Assembly: GCA_001310455.1 (NCBI GenBank)
Contig: BAXG01000001.1
Span: forward strand, 1 to 64,000
Length of the DNA stretch: 64,000 bases
Direction: 5' to 3'
From: Photobacterium sp. JCM 19050
GTDB lineage: Bacteria; Pseudomonadota; Gammaproteobacteria; Enterobacterales; Vibrionaceae
The translations under genes and the position numbers were made by a program. Below, in pieces: positions 33,269 to 43,758 of the stretch. The number at the start of each line of letters is the position of its first letter. The stretch's first letter is position 1. The notes below the pieces were generated by a model that was not told where the DNA came from, searched no databases, and was given only the letters and a program-made list of their open reading frames with translations.

Positions 33269-34464
33269 ATGAACAATTCTTTAGTACTCGTCCTGAACTC
33301 AGGCAGCTCATCTTTGAAGTTTGCTCTGATGGAAGCTGAAACAGGGAATACAGTGTTATCAGGTCTGGGAGAGTGCTTTGGCCTCGACGAGGCTCGTGTC
33401 AGCTGGAAACTTCACGGAGAGAAGTCAGAAGTAAATCTTAAGCCGGGTGAGAGCCACCACCAACAGGCCGTTGACCTGATTGTTGGCCTTATCCAGGCTG
33501 AAAACCTCAGTGACAAAGTGGTTGCCATTGGCCACCGTGTTGTTCACGGCGGAGAATGCTTTACCAAAGCAACTCTGATCGATAACGATGTGCTGGAACA
33601 AATCGACGCTCTGTCAGATTTAGCCCCACTTCATAACCCATCCCATGTACTGGCATCAAAGCCGCTCAGAACGCCTTCCCGGGATTGCCACAGGTTGCAG
33701 TATTCGATACCGCTTTCCACCAAAGCATGCCGAAAAAAGCCTTCACCGGCGCAATCGACAGTGAACTTTACTCAAAATACGGTATCCGCCGTTACGGTTT
33801 CCACGGTACCAGCCACTACTACGTCAGCCGTGAAGCAGCCCGTCAATTGGGCAAGCCGGTAGAGCAGTGCAGCTTTATCTCTGTTCACCTCGGTAACGGT
33901 GCCTCTGTTTGCGCGATCAATAACGGCGAAAGTGTTGATACCTCTATGGGCTTCACCCCGCTTGCAGGCCTGATGATGGGCACGCGTTCAGGTGACCTGG
34001 ACCCGGGTATCATTGAGTTCCTTCTGAAAAAAGGCTGGGAACCAGAGCAGGTATTTGAAAGCCTGAACAAGAAATCCGGTTTCCTGGGTGTATCTGGCCT
34101 GACTTCTGATGCCCGTGGTATCGTTGAAGCCATGGAGCAGGGCCACGAAGGCGCGAAATTGGCTTATGAGTTGTTCTCATACCGTGTTGCCAAGTACATT
34201 GGTTCTTACATGATCCCATTGGATCACCTCGATGCCATTATCTTCACTGGCGGAATTGGTGAGAACTCACTGCCTATTCGCCGTGAAATCCTGAAAAACC
34301 TGCGTCTGCTGGGCTTTGTAGAAGATGAAAAAGGCAACGAAGATGCGCGCTTCGGCAACGCTGGCATTATCGCCAAATCAGAAATGCTGAATGCCGTTGC
34401 GATGGTTATTCCGACTAATGAAGAACTGGTTATCGCGCAGCAGGCAGCGGAGCTGGCAAAATAA
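33269..34464 (+). CDS. ackA: acetate kinase, one-base frame break
   Basis: Start ATG 33269 (MNNSLVLVLNSGSSSLKFAL) with GAGAG upstream. Conserved acetate kinase signatures are present: NSGSSSLKF (phosphate-binding), VGHRVVHGGE-like AIGHRVVHGGECF, LAPLHNPSHVL, PQVAVFDTAFHQSMPKKAF, YGFHGTSHYYVS, HLGNGASV, DTSMGFTPLAGLMMGTRSGD and FTGGIGENS. Frames change near 33652, where CTGGC should read CTGGGC (LGIKAAQ). With that base the enzyme is about 399 residues, normal. It interconverts acetyl phosphate and acetate with ATP. A second ackA without pta is common on Vibrio chromosome 2. The deleted G in a G-run is probably a sequence error. Confidence 0.95.
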
Positions 34465-34488
34465 CCTTATAAAGCAAAAATTGATGAA

Positions 34489-34519
34489 GGCCGCTTGTGA
34501 AAACAGGCGGCCTTTTTTT
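34489..34519 (+). terminator. intrinsic terminator of ackA
   Basis: GGCCGCTTGT - GAAA - ACAGGCGGCC with one wobble pair, followed by TTTTTTT, 25 bases after the ackA stop. Confidence 0.9.
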
Positions 34520-34589
34520 GTTCATTAAAGATACCCAAAGAGATCTTAGGGATGATATATGTACCACGTTACCAACGGAGAATATTGCC

Positions 34590-34904
34590 ATGCCTAACCT
34601 CTTGACTAATATTCCAAAAATCATCCCGGACGAAATTTTTGAAGACATTGTTTCTACTCAAAATATACGCATTGAGCGGATTATCTCCCATGGGCAATTC
34701 ACTGCGGAAGGTGAATGGTACGATCAGGATGATAACGAATGGGTGTTGGTACTTTCAGGATACGGAATCATTGAGTTTGATGACGGGCGCAAGGTTCAAC
34801 TGAATCATGGGGATTACATCAACATCAATGCCCACGAGCGACACCGGGTCATTGAGACGGCACCGGACGAAATAACGGTATGGCTGGCAGTGTTTTATCG
34901 TTAA
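34590..34904 (+). CDS. small cupin-domain protein
   Basis: 104 residues from ATG 34590 (MPNLLTNIPKIIPDEIFEDI). Cupin strands: GQFTAEGEWYDQDDNEWVLV, then LSGYGIIEFDDGRKVQLNHG and DYININAHERHRVIE, with the G-x5-H-x-H type motif replaced by EWYDQDDNEW and the second motif G(D)YxxxxAxxxHR present. One metal ligand set is thus partly degenerate. Similar short cupins occur beside many Vibrio genes with no assigned reaction. RBS is weak (GGAGAATATTGCC). Stands alone, after the ackA terminator. Confidence 0.7.
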   Translation: MPNLLTNIPKIIPDEIFEDIVSTQNIRIERIISHGQFTAEGEWYDQDDNEWVLVLSGYGIIEFDDGRKVQLNHGDYININAHERHRVIETAPDEITVWLAVFYR

Positions 34905-34987
34905 CAGGTGGACTATTTGTAGTTTCTGCCAGAAACCGACGTTGTGCCGGTTTCTGAGGTTTACAACAGAACTTTGTATTGAGGTTT

Positions 34988-35838
34988 TTACAACAACGAT
35001 GCAAGGTGCTCTGAGAATTCCGGTGTTCTCAGGTAACCATACGATTTGTGTTCGTTGTCTGGGTAGTCATTACAGACCAGAATGTCTTTTACGCCAATCT
35101 TGGTACTGTTTGCCTCATAATCATCTGCAAGGTGGGTATCCAGGCAAACAAAGTCACCGGGATCAGAGAAGTTGGTCCAACTGCCTTTAACGCATGATGG
35201 TGTTCTGAGCCGGTTGTGGATGCTGACAATATTGCCTTGAACCGCAGAGATGCCTAAAGGTGAGCCCAGGGTGATCCAGTGTTCAAGTTTAAAGCCCTTC
35301 TCATGGTTGTCCCGGCCCAGAACCCGCAGCACGTCATAGGCGATAATGGTACCCATGGAATGGGAAATCAGGATGATTTCATTGTCTTTGTTTTCCAGTA
35401 ACACTTCCCGAAGGCGACTATCGACACTTAGTTTAAACGTCGGCTGTGAATAGTACTTGCCAGATCCTTCAGCACCTTTTTTGCGACTTTGCGTGCTAGT
35501 GTGGAAAATACCTTGCTGTGTTCTTCCAGCCAGTCGATGGGCGTATCGAACCAGTTTGTTGCACTGCGGCGCAGACGATCCATCAGTCCAAGTTTGTACC
35601 GTCTGATACTGCCGGGCTTAGCAACTTGATAGGGCTCTTCATTTTCTCCATCCGGGATGGGACCACCTGAATAGTGGAGATCAGCATAGTAGACCATTTC
35701 GACCTTCACGCCTTTTAGTGAAGGCAGAGTCGTGCTGTGACGCAATCCCTCATTAATGGCGCTTTTCCATCCTGCGGTCAGGGTTTCAATATCCGGTTTA
35801 TTTGAGCGACCGTGAATGAGAACAATGACTTTTGCCAT
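34988..35838 (-). CDS. alpha/beta hydrolase (lipase-like), frame broken once
   Basis: The first frame starts MAKVIVLIHGRSNKPDIETL (ATG 35838; GGGAAATATT before it) and carries the oxyanion HG motif. After LKDLA one A must be restored near 35445 to continue KYYSQPTFKLSVDSRLREVL and then IILISHSMGTIIAYDVLRVL, where SHSMG is the nucleophile-elbow GxSxG-like motif (first Gly is Ser). Later WITLGSPLGIS and a candidate catalytic Asp/His in the tail complete an esterase/lipase-like protein of about 283 residues, no signal peptide. Substrate unknown. The split is a probable deletion error. Confidence 0.65.
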
Positions 35839-36107
35839 AATATTTCCCTCTTACTTAATTTCTGTTTGTCTCCTTTTTGAAAACGGTAAGGACTCAGCGT
35901 GGAATGACACCTTCTGTGTAATCCCCTTGAGAGTGATCTCTTAAAGTGCGGTGGGATATGCGCATAGCCCGTTAGCTGTTTGCGATGAGTTTCCAAAAAG
36001 GACAGTTCAAAAATAGAAAGCGAACGTGAAGGAGGCGTTTTAACTGCGGGAATGGTCAGTCTTATGGCATTTGTGGCGAATGATGGAGGACGGTTTATTG
36101 CCGATAC

Positions 36108-36134
36108 AAAAAGGCCGTATCGAGCGATACGGCC
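36108..36134 (-). terminator. intrinsic terminator of rhlE
   Basis: On the minus strand GGCCGTATCG - CT - CGATACGGCC followed by TTTTTG, about 30 bases after the rhlE stop at 36165. Confidence 0.85.
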
Positions 36135-36164
36135 GTGTTTTGCGGGAACTACTCTAAAGCCGGA

Positions 36165-37624
36165 TTATCCCTGGCTCGAATTGGCTGTACGAGGTTTGCC
36201 GGTATTTGGTCTGCGTTGAGGCTTACGAGCGGGTCTTGAGTTGCCACCACTGTTTTCACCGCTGGCTGCCCGGCCGTTATCGCGGTTTGCGCTACCGTTC
36301 TTGTTGCCACGGTTTTGACCATTGCCACCTGAGCGGTTTTTGTCGTCAAAGCGGCGCGGTTTGTTTGAAGCAGGTTTTGCTCCCTGGCTATTGTCAGCGT
36401 TATTTGCTGAACCGTTCACCTTTGGCTTTTTTGGCTTCTTGGGTTTCTTTGGTTTAATCGGGCGAGTATCCAGTTTTGACTCTGGCAGTACGTTGGTTGG
36501 TTTAAAACCTTCGAGCTCGATACGAGGCAGAAGCTGCTTAATCAGTCGTTCAATGCCAAACAATTCACTTGCTTCTTCCGCACAAACCAGTGATACCGCC
36601 ATACCCACTTCTCCAGCGCGACCGGTACGGCCAATGCGGTGTACGTAGTCTTCAGATACGTGAGGCAGGTCGAAGTTCACAACCTGTGGCAGTTGAGGGA
36701 TGTCGATACCACGCGCAGCGATGTCTGTTGCTACCAATACGCGCACATTGCCGGATTTAAAGTCGGCCAGCGCTTTGGTGCGGGCACCCTGGCTTTTGTC
36801 CCCGTGAATAGCGGCCGCGGTGATATCGTTAGCGTGCAGGAAGCGGGCAAGGCGGTTTGCTCCGTGTTTGGTGCGGCTGAATACCAGAACCTGCTGCCAG
36901 TTGCCGTCGTGGATCAGCTTTGCCAACATGGCTGATTTCTTCTTCTTGTCAGCCGGGTAAATGCATTGCTCTACAGTGCGGGCAGTTGAGTTGGCCGGAC
37001 TGACTGAAATCTCAACCGGGTTGTTTACCAGGCCTTTTGCCAGTTGGCGGATGTCGTCTGAAAACGTAGCTGAAAACATCAGGTTCTGACGCTGTTTTGG
37101 CAGCAAATCCAGTATTTTGCGGATATCGCGGATAAAGCCCATATCCAGCATGCGGTCGGCTTCGTCCAGCACCAGCACTTCAAGCTGGGAGAATTTGATG
37201 GCGTTCTGGCTGTACAAGTCGAGCAGGCGGCCTGGTGTAGCAACCAGAATGTCGCAGCCTTTGCGAAGGTTCATCATCTGCGGGTTGATTTTTACACCGC
37301 CGAATACCACCGTGGAGCGCAGTCGCATGTGGCGGCTGTAGTTCACCACATTTTCATGAATCTGTGCGGCAAGCTCACGGGTTGGGGTAAGGATCAGAGC
37401 GCGGATATGGTTGCTTTTAACACGGGCCCATCGCTTAGCTTTTCCAGGATTGGAAGGGTGAACCCGGCTGTTTTGCCGGTTCCGGTCTGGGCTGCTGCCA
37501 TGACATCGTTTCCGTCAAGGATGGCAGGAATGGCCTGTGCCTGAATGGGAGAAGGCGTGGTGTATTCCTGTTCTTCAATCGCTTTCAGGATAGGAGCAGA
37601 AAGGCCTAACGAGGTAAAACCCAT
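36165..37624 (-). CDS. rhlE: DEAD-box RNA helicase RhlE, one-base frame break
   Basis: Start ATG 37624 ([20 protein letters not shown]). Motifs in order: Q-motif [13 protein letters not shown], motif [10 protein letters not shown], then a break near 37427 (CCC should be CCCC) after which [17 protein letters not shown] motif Ia continues, motif [11 protein letters not shown], motif III FSATF, motif [15 protein letters not shown] and motif [12 protein letters not shown]. The C-terminal 90 residues are a Lys/Asn/Gly-rich basic tail with repeated KKPKKPKK, typical of RhlE and useful for RNA binding. Total about 486 residues. It remodels rRNA and mRNA in the cytoplasm. A housekeeping gene, so the break is almost surely a sequence error. 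Confidence 0.9.
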
Positions 37625-37947
37625 GTTTTTAATTCTCTGTTGGTTACAGCGAGGGAGGCAAGCCGAGAGGTTCGGTAGGTGCTTCCGGGAAGAAAGTCCG
37701 CCATTCTGAGGCTTTTGGGCTGGGGCTTCAATCAATAGTTTTTACTGTCGCGCTTCTGCTTAAAGGCATTGAACAGTGTGAATGGGTGTTTGGTTGAACA
37801 TAAATGCAGTTAAAACAGGAGATTGCCAGTCAAAATAGTGACCGGTTCTGCAAATTTGTGATGATTTCCGTTATCGGAACGCGTTGTTTTATACGGTCGG
37901 AATATGCTTTCAAAAGAAATGCCTAACGATTTGCAGTGTGGGTGACA

Positions 37948-38880
37948 ATGAAAATTAAGCCTTTACCTCCGATGAATAGCCTTATTGCATTTGAAGCTGC
38001 TGCCAGGCATCTGAGTTTTACCCTGGCCGCGACCGAACTGCATGTCACCCAGGGGGCAATCAGTCGCCAGGTAAAGCATCTGGAAGAGTATCTTGGGATC
38101 GAACTGTTTTCCCGTGCTAACCGGGGTATTTATCTGACTCCCTCAGGCCTTCAGTATTATCAGAATATCAACCGGGCATTGTTGGATGTGGCGCAGGCTA
38201 CCGGAGAGATAAAACGCTGGCAGGGCGATCAGCAAGTGACAGTCGCGACAACCAATGCGATTGCCTCTCTCTGGTTGCTTCCGAAAGTTGCGCAGTTCCA
38301 AAGTGAAAATGAAGACATTGATTTGCGGATACTTGCGTCGGATTACGCTGTCGATCTTCGCCGCTTAGATTGCGATTTTGCGCTGTTTTATTTTCGCCAT
38401 CCACCCCAGGGAATGGACTCGACTGTTCTGTTCCCGGAAGAAGTCTTCCCGGTTTGCAGCCCCGGTTACCTTGAGCGTCTTGGCGAGATGGGGTCGCCTG
38501 AGGACGTATTCAGTAAAACGTTGCTTTGTCTGGATGAATCCCAACGGGATTGGGTTAACTGGCAGGATTGGTTCAGCGCGGTCGGGCTTCCCAATGTTCC
38601 CCCGCGAAACAGGATGAATATTAACAACTATCCAATGCTTCTTCAGGCGGCGATAAACGGACAGGGAATAGCACTTGCGTGGGGTTCGCTGGTGGACACC
38701 TATCTGCAAAATGGTGAACTGGTTCGGCCTGTTGACCAGGTGCTAATTTCAGACTCCAATTTCCTGATGCTTGAACCAAGAAACCGGGGTGTTGTGCCCA
38801 CCGGTGTCAAGCGCTTCCGTAAATGGATGTTGGAGCAGATACCTCAGAAGGTCGGCAACAAGGGATTGCGAATGCCCTGA
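37948..38880 (+). CDS. LysR-family regulator, GcvA-like
   Basis: 310 residues from ATG 37948 (MKIKPLPPMNSLIAFEAAAR). The N-terminal winged HTH is typical of the GcvA branch: LSFTLAATELHVTQGAISRQ and VKHLEEYLGIELFSRANRGI. The remainder (residues 95-300) is a substrate-binding-like effector domain. It stands directly upstream of, and in the same direction as, the Rieske oxygenase cluster with a 255-bp gap, so it probably activates that operon in response to the substrate. The divergent rhlE gene is unrelated. Confidence 0.85.
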   Translation: MKIKPLPPMNSLIAFEAAARHLSFTLAATELHVTQGAISRQVKHLEEYLGIELFSRANRGIYLTPSGLQYYQNINRALLDVAQATGEIKRWQGDQQVTVATTNAIASLWLLPKVAQFQSENEDIDLRILASDYAVDLRRLDCDFALFYFRHPPQGMDSTVLFPEEVFPVCSPGYLERLGEMGSPEDVFSKTLLCLDESQRDWVNWQDWFSAVGLPNVPPRNRMNINNYPMLLQAAINGQGIALAWGSLVDTYLQNGELVRPVDQVLISDSNFLMLEPRNRGVVPTGVKRFRKWMLEQIPQKVGNKGLRMP

Positions 38881-39136
38881 CGTAAAACACAATATGCGTC
38901 ATTGTCATACTTGAAAACGACATTGCTGGATTTCCTCGAATTCATGCAGTTTTCGTTTTAGTTTAAAATACTGAATTAAAACAATAAAAATACTCTTTGT
39001 TATCCATGATAAAAACTCATGAATAGAAGGCGAGAAAGTCGTTTGTCGGTTTTTAGCCACATGACCCATATTTTCCGTTAATTAAGGCCAAACAGGCCAG
39101 TTCAAGTCTGTGTTTTAGTTTCACGGAGAGTATGTC
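38881..39136. other. promoter region of the Rieske operon
   Basis: 255 bp with AT-rich runs (TTTTAGTTTAAAATACTGAA, 38957-38976, and nearby). It should hold the LysR binding site and the promoter of the operon at 39137. A T-N11-A LysR box cannot be singled out by eye; TTAATTAAGGCC occurs near 39079. Confidence 0.35.
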
Positions 39137-40328
39137 ATGGAAAGAACCGGTGATTCCCGCATTCCTTTAAAGCAAATCGAAGGCGTGTTGCAGCCCATCA
39201 GCGAAGCGCATGGAATGCCCAACGATGCCTACACAAGTGATGTATATTTTGCTTTCGAGCGAGACAACGTATTCGGCCCTTCCTGGACCTGCATCGGATT
39301 TGCTGGGGATCTACCCCAAAATGCTTATGTGAAGCCGGTTGATTTTATGGGGCTTCCGCTTCTTATCATCCGCAATCGGGAAGGTGAGATTCAGGTATTC
39401 CATAATGTTTGCAGCCACCGGGGAATGAAGCTGGTAAAAGAGGCCGGTGAACTGAAGGGAATGATTTGCTGCCCCTACCACTCATGGGCGTATGACCTTA
39501 ATGGCAAACTGGTGGGTACACCGCATATCGGCGGAATGAACCAACACCGTGATGAGCGATTCCGTTGTGAAAAACATGGTCTGAAACCGCTTCGATCAAC
39601 GGTTTGGATGGGATTGGTTTTTGTTAATCTTTCCGGAGATGCGGAACCTTTTGAAGACTTTATTCTCCCGCTGGCGCAGCGTTGGAAAGCGTTTGTTGGC
39701 GAGAACGGCCTGGATTTGATGCGCCAGAGCGATGCCGGAGAAAACCTAGAAATTGAAGTGGCATGTAACTGGAAGCTTGCTGTGGAGAACTACTGCGAAG
39801 CGTACCATCTGCCTGGTCCATCCTTCTCTTAATACCTATTCGCGCCTTGAAGACCACTACAACATTATGTTTGGGGACAGTTTCGCCGGGCAGGGGAGCT
39901 TAGCCTACAACCTTTCGGATACGGCGGGCACTCAGCTGCCTGTATTTCCTTCATGGCCCCGCGACAAAATCCGGCATGCTGAATATGTCGCTTGTTTCCC
40001 TAATGTACTCCTTGGTATTCAGGCGGATCATGCATTTGCCATGGTGGTGGAGCCGAAAAGCTCAGGAATGAGCGTTGAACACCTACGCATTTTTTATGTC
40101 GGTGATGAAGCCATTAGTGACAGGTATGCCGATTGCCGTGCTGCTACGCTGGAATCATGGCGGGTGGTATTTGGCGAGGACATTTCTGCCGTTGAGGGGA
40201 TGCAGATGGGGCGGCAATCTCCCGGTTTTGGAGGCGGTGCATTTTCTCCAGAGATGGACTTGCCGACACATTTTTTCCAAAAGTGGCTGGCTACCCGGGT
40301 GAAAACGGCGTTGGAGAATATTGAATGA
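39137..40328 (+). CDS. Rieske non-heme iron oxygenase (alpha subunit), frame broken in the active site
   Basis: Start MERTGDSRIPLKQIEGVLQP (GGAGAG upstream). The Rieske [2Fe-2S] ligands are CSHRG (near residue 94) and CPYHSW (near 114), C-x-H and C-x2-H. The catalytic iron site is in VENYCEAYHLP-WVHPSLNTY, where two bases are missing near 39822 (CC for CCC and GG for GGG); downstream LEDHYNIM and the final DLPTHFFQKWL follow. About 397 residues. It resembles carnitine/choline-type or GbcA-like oxygenases that hydroxylate quaternary amines and release an aldehyde. Its stop overlaps the ATG of the aldehyde dehydrogenase (ATGA). No reductase gene is in the window. Confidence 0.8.
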
Positions 40329-41691
40329 AACACTACCTCAATTTTATTGACGGTGAATGGCGCGATTCTGAATCGATACTGACGGTATACAATCCCGCTA
40401 CCGGAGAGCCATACGCGACCATTGCGCTGGCTGGTATCGACGACGCAGAGCAGGCAATGTCAGCGGCGCGAAAGTGTGTTGAAAGTGGTTCGATGACAAA
40501 AGTGCGCCCGGCAATGCGTTCAGGGTGGATGTTAAAGGCTGCGGTGGCAATCCGGGATATTGCTGATGATGCTGCGCTTGTGCTCTGCCGGGAGAATGGA
40601 AAAACGCTGGCAGACGCCAAGGATGAATTTCTCGAAGCTGCACGGTACTTTGAATATTACGCCGGGTTGGCAGACAAAATTGAAGGTACGTCGGTACCGC
40701 TCGGTGACGGATATATCAACTTTACCGAATATCTGCCCTTTGGTGTGTCTGTACAAATTGTACCCTGGAATTTCCCGGTGTCTATTTGTGCTCGCTCACT
40801 GGCTCCGGCGCTGGCTGCCGGAAATGCGGTAGTCGTGAAGTCACCGGAGCTGTCACCGCTGGCAATGACAATGTTATTCAATGCAATTCTGGATGCCGGG
40901 TTTCCCAGTGGAGCATTGCAGCTTATTTGTGGTGAGGGTAAAGAGGTTGGTGCGCACCTGGTGAGGCATTGTTTGACAGATCAAATTGTGTTTACCGGAT
41001 CGGTGGCAACAGGCAAACGGATATTGGCGGATTCAGCATCAAACGTCACCCCTTCAGTGATGGAATTAGGTGGGAAATCAGCGGCCGTTGTATTGGAAAA
41101 CGCAGACCTTTCCAACCTAATTCAAAGCGTGAAAACCGGTATTTATTTTAACGCCGGGCAGGTATGTTCAGCCATGTCCCGGTTGGTCGTCCACGAAAGC
41201 CGGTATGAAGAAATAAAACGCGCTGTAACGGAACTTGCTTCCAGTCTCTCTATCGGCAGGGAGAGCGTCAACCAGATATCACACCGCTGATTTCAAGGGA
41301 ACAACAAACCCGGGTATTACAGATGATAGACAAAGCACGGGACGATGGAGCGAGCGTTTTGACAGGCGGTGTAGCTCCAGACACAAACGGCTTTTTTGTA
41401 TTACCGACCGTGATAGAAGCATCCCCTGAAATGGATATTGCCCGGCAGGAAATTTTTGGGCCGGTTATTGTCATTATGCCGTTCAAATCTGAACAGGAAG
41501 CCATTGGCATTGCAAACGGAACCGAGTTTGGGCTTGTTGCCGGTGGCGTGGAGACGCCGTTTGGAGGGGTAGGGTTATCCGGGTTTGGGCGGGAAAAGGG
41601 ACAGGAAGCGATCTTCGGTTATGTCCAAACCCGCAGTACAACAGTTCGGATTGCGGAAGCCGGGAGAACTGATGATTCGTCTGCCGAATGA
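40325..41691 (+). CDS. aldehyde dehydrogenase with an internal deletion and one frame break
   Basis: Start MKHYLNFIDGEWRDSESILT overlaps the oxygenase stop. Motifs: VQIVPWNFPVSI, VVKSPELSPLAM, FTGSVATGKRI, the catalytic Glu in VMELGGKSAAVV and the catalytic Cys in NAGQVCSAMSR near residue 280. At about 41275 one C is missing (VNPDITPLISREQQ). Then GLVAG joins directly to GVETPFGGVGLSGFGREKG; about 35-40 residues normally between these (with the conserved G-x-V-x-x-N region) are absent. The two joined sites share GCCGGT, so a deletion between short repeats is likely. An NAD-dependent oxidation of the oxygenase-derived aldehyde is the expected role; with the deletion the enzyme is probably inactive. 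Confidence 0.8.
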
Positions 41692-43006
41692 TGACAATTG
41701 CTGCGGGTGGTATGACGTTTTGCCCTCTCCGGATGACCCCGTCCGCCTTCAGGGGGATCAAAAAGCGGACTACATAGTTATTGGCGCAGGTTTTGCCGGG
41801 TTGTCAGCAGCAAGGCGTCTTGGCGAACTCAAACCCGAGGCCCGGATCGCCCTGATTGATGCCCAACGCATTGGTGAAGGAGCATCCGGGCGGAACTCCG
41901 GCTTTGTTATAGATCTTCCCCACAAGTTTGCGCTGGAACATCCGGATACGTCTCACAAGTTGAAGTTGCTGAACCTCAACCGGACTGCGATTGCAATGCT
42001 TGAGCATTGGGTTAGGAAGTATGGCATTTATTGCCAGTGGTCCCCGGCGGGGAAATACCAGGCCGCGGTCGGAAGCAGGGGGGAGGCATTTCTCGACCAT
42101 TTCGAAACCCTGCTTCAGGCATTGGGTGAACCCTATCGGAATGTTGCGAACAGGGAACTGTCGTCTGTACTGGGAACCGATTATTACCAACGCGCAATCT
42201 ATACGTCCGGCAGTTACCTTATGCAGCCGGCAGCTTTGGTGCGAGGTCTTGCTGAATCATTACCTGAAAATATTGATGTGTATGAACAGTCGCCGGTTCA
42301 CCGGATCGAAAAAGCTGGGTGGCATTCTGCTGGCAAAACCCATTGGAAAATCAGCGGCGAAAACGGAAGCCTGTCGTCGCCGAATATATTGTTGGCAACG
42401 AGTATTTTTACCCGCGAATTTGGCTACCTGAAAAACCGGATGCTGCCGGTAATGACGTTTGCAAGTTGGACGCGCCCACTCACTGACAGTGAAATGGAAT
42501 GCTACAACGGTCAGTTGGACTGGGGTTTAACGCCGGCCGATCATGCCGGCACAACGGTCAGGATGACCGCAGACCGGCGGCTAATTGTTCGCAACACTTA
42601 CCAGCATGTTCCCAGCTATGGTGCCAGCGTCAGTGACCAACTTCGGACAAAGGTAAAAGCCAACCACCGGCAAGCATTTGAAGCGCGTTATCCGGCATTG
42701 CGGGATGTTCCCTTTACCCACACATGGGGAGGGACTTATGCCATATCCCGAAATTTCACTAACTTCTTTGGCCAACTGGATGAGGGTGTTTATGCCACCG
42801 CCTGTGACAACGGCGTAGGTGCTGCTTGGGGGACGATATCGGGAACACTGCTTGCTGATTTCGCGATAGGAGCAGACTCAGCATTGCTGGAAGACATCAG
42901 GCAAGTTACAGGTATGCCCAGCTTAAACCCACCGGAGCCGTTATTGGGCATTGGAGTGAAAACACGTATCCGGCTCGCCAAATGGCAAAGCCGGAGTGAG
43001 ATTTAG
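41672..43006 (+). CDS. FAD-dependent amine oxidase-like oxidoreductase
   Basis: I start at ATG 41672 (MIRLPNDDNCCGWYDVLPSP), inside the end of the aldehyde dehydrogenase gene, with GGGAG seven bases upstream. About 444 residues. The Rossmann motif is DYIVIGAGFAGLSAARRLGE near residue 32, and the ADP-binding RxGEGASGRNSGF motif follows. The C-terminal FAD segment is TWGGTYAISRNFTNFFGQ and ACDNGVGAAWG. It belongs with DadA/PuuB-like (gamma-glutamylputrescine oxidase-type) enzymes that oxidise secondary amines. With the oxygenase and aldehyde dehydrogenase it suggests stepwise degradation of a methylated or cyclic amine. Confidence 0.8.
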   Translation: MIRLPNDDNCCGWYDVLPSPDDPVRLQGDQKADYIVIGAGFAGLSAARRLGELKPEARIALIDAQRIGEGASGRNSGFVIDLPHKFALEHPDTSHKLKLLNLNRTAIAMLEHWVRKYGIYCQWSPAGKYQAAVGSRGEAFLDHFETLLQALGEPYRNVANRELSSVLGTDYYQRAIYTSGSYLMQPAALVRGLAESLPENIDVYEQSPVHRIEKAGWHSAGKTHWKISGENGSLSSPNILLATSIFTREFGYLKNRMLPVMTFASWTRPLTDSEMECYNGQLDWGLTPADHAGTTVRMTADRRLIVRNTYQHVPSYGASVSDQLRTKVKANHRQAFEARYPALRDVPFTHTWGGTYAISRNFTNFFGQLDEGVYATACDNGVGAAWGTISGTLLADFAIGADSALLEDIRQVTGMPSLNPPEPLLGIGVKTRIRLAKWQSRSEI

Positions 43007-43076
43007 CTGAAGGCCAACAGGCTGAGAAGCGTGGCAGAAATCAATGAATTGGTCTCAGAGAGCACTGATGTGGTTG

Positions 43077-43688
43077 TCACTTGGCATAAAAACTCAAAAA
43101 CAACCGTGCGGTATCGTTGGCGAGCATACGCGATTCCTCGCCTTCAATCGGGGCTTTGGCACCGATAAGCTGAGGCCAGAAAGCTGCGCCTTTAATCAAG
43201 TTGTGGAGTTGGGAAAGGGCTTTTAATAGATCTTTGATGTCCAGAGCGCCGGATTCCGTCTGCTGCTTCAACCAGACATAGAGCGCAGTGTCTTCCTTAC
43301 TCATTTGGTTTATCTGCTCCTGGAGTTCTTCCGGTTTAAACAGAAAGTGTCCAAAAGCCACCTTGGCCATATCGAGATAGGATGGCTGGGCAAAAACGTA
43401 GATTTCCTGAAGCAGCAGTGTCGTTAATTGCACTTCCAGACTCTGGCTCTCCATATCTTTAAGGGATTCCGGAGGGGTAGAGTCACGCCAAAGTTCAGAG
43501 AGCAATTCCATCACCAGTGCTTCTTTGGCAGAGAAGTGGTTGTAGACAGTGCGTTTTGAAACGTTGGCCAGTGAAGCCAGCTTATCCATACTGGTATTTT
43601 GTACGCCAAACTCGTGAAATGCTTCTCTGGCGGCGCAGAGAATGGCATCACGCTTTAATTCGCTTCGCGATTTTTTGTGTTGTTTCAT
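43077..43688 (-). CDS. TetR-family regulator
   Basis: 203 residues from ATG 43688 (MKQHKKSRSELKRDAILCAA). HTH: SMDKLASLANVSKRTVYNHF then SAKEALVMELL, the TetR signature with YNHF in the recognition helix. The C-terminal part resembles AefR-like ligand domains (HFLFKPEELQEQINQMS). Divergent from the lipoprotein hydrolase across a region with a perfect 9+9 palindrome, which it most likely binds. Start could be 18 bases earlier. Confidence 0.85.
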   Translation of the reverse strand: MKQHKKSRSELKRDAILCAAREAFHEFGVQNTSMDKLASLANVSKRTVYNHFSAKEALVMELLSELWRDSTPPESLKDMESQSLEVQLTTLLLQEIYVFAQPSYLDMAKVAFGHFLFKPEELQEQINQMSKEDTALYVWLKQQTESGALDIKDLLKALSQLHNLIKGAAFWPQLIGAKAPIEGEESRMLANDTARLFLSFYAK

Positions 43689-43706
43689 CATGTTAAAAAC
43701 CATCAC

Positions 43707-43738
43707 GAAATTAATCTCAACTATTTTACACTAATCAG
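43707..43738. promoter_or_regulatory. second, weaker TetR-type half-palindrome
   Basis: TTTTACACTAATCAGTTTAC (about 43723-43742) contains GTAAACT on one strand and TTTACACT on the other, an imperfect copy of the strong operator at 43759-43783. It lies between the TetR start and that operator and may be an auxiliary site. Confidence 0.35.
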
Positions 43739-43758
43739 TTTACTTTTCATGCTCATTT

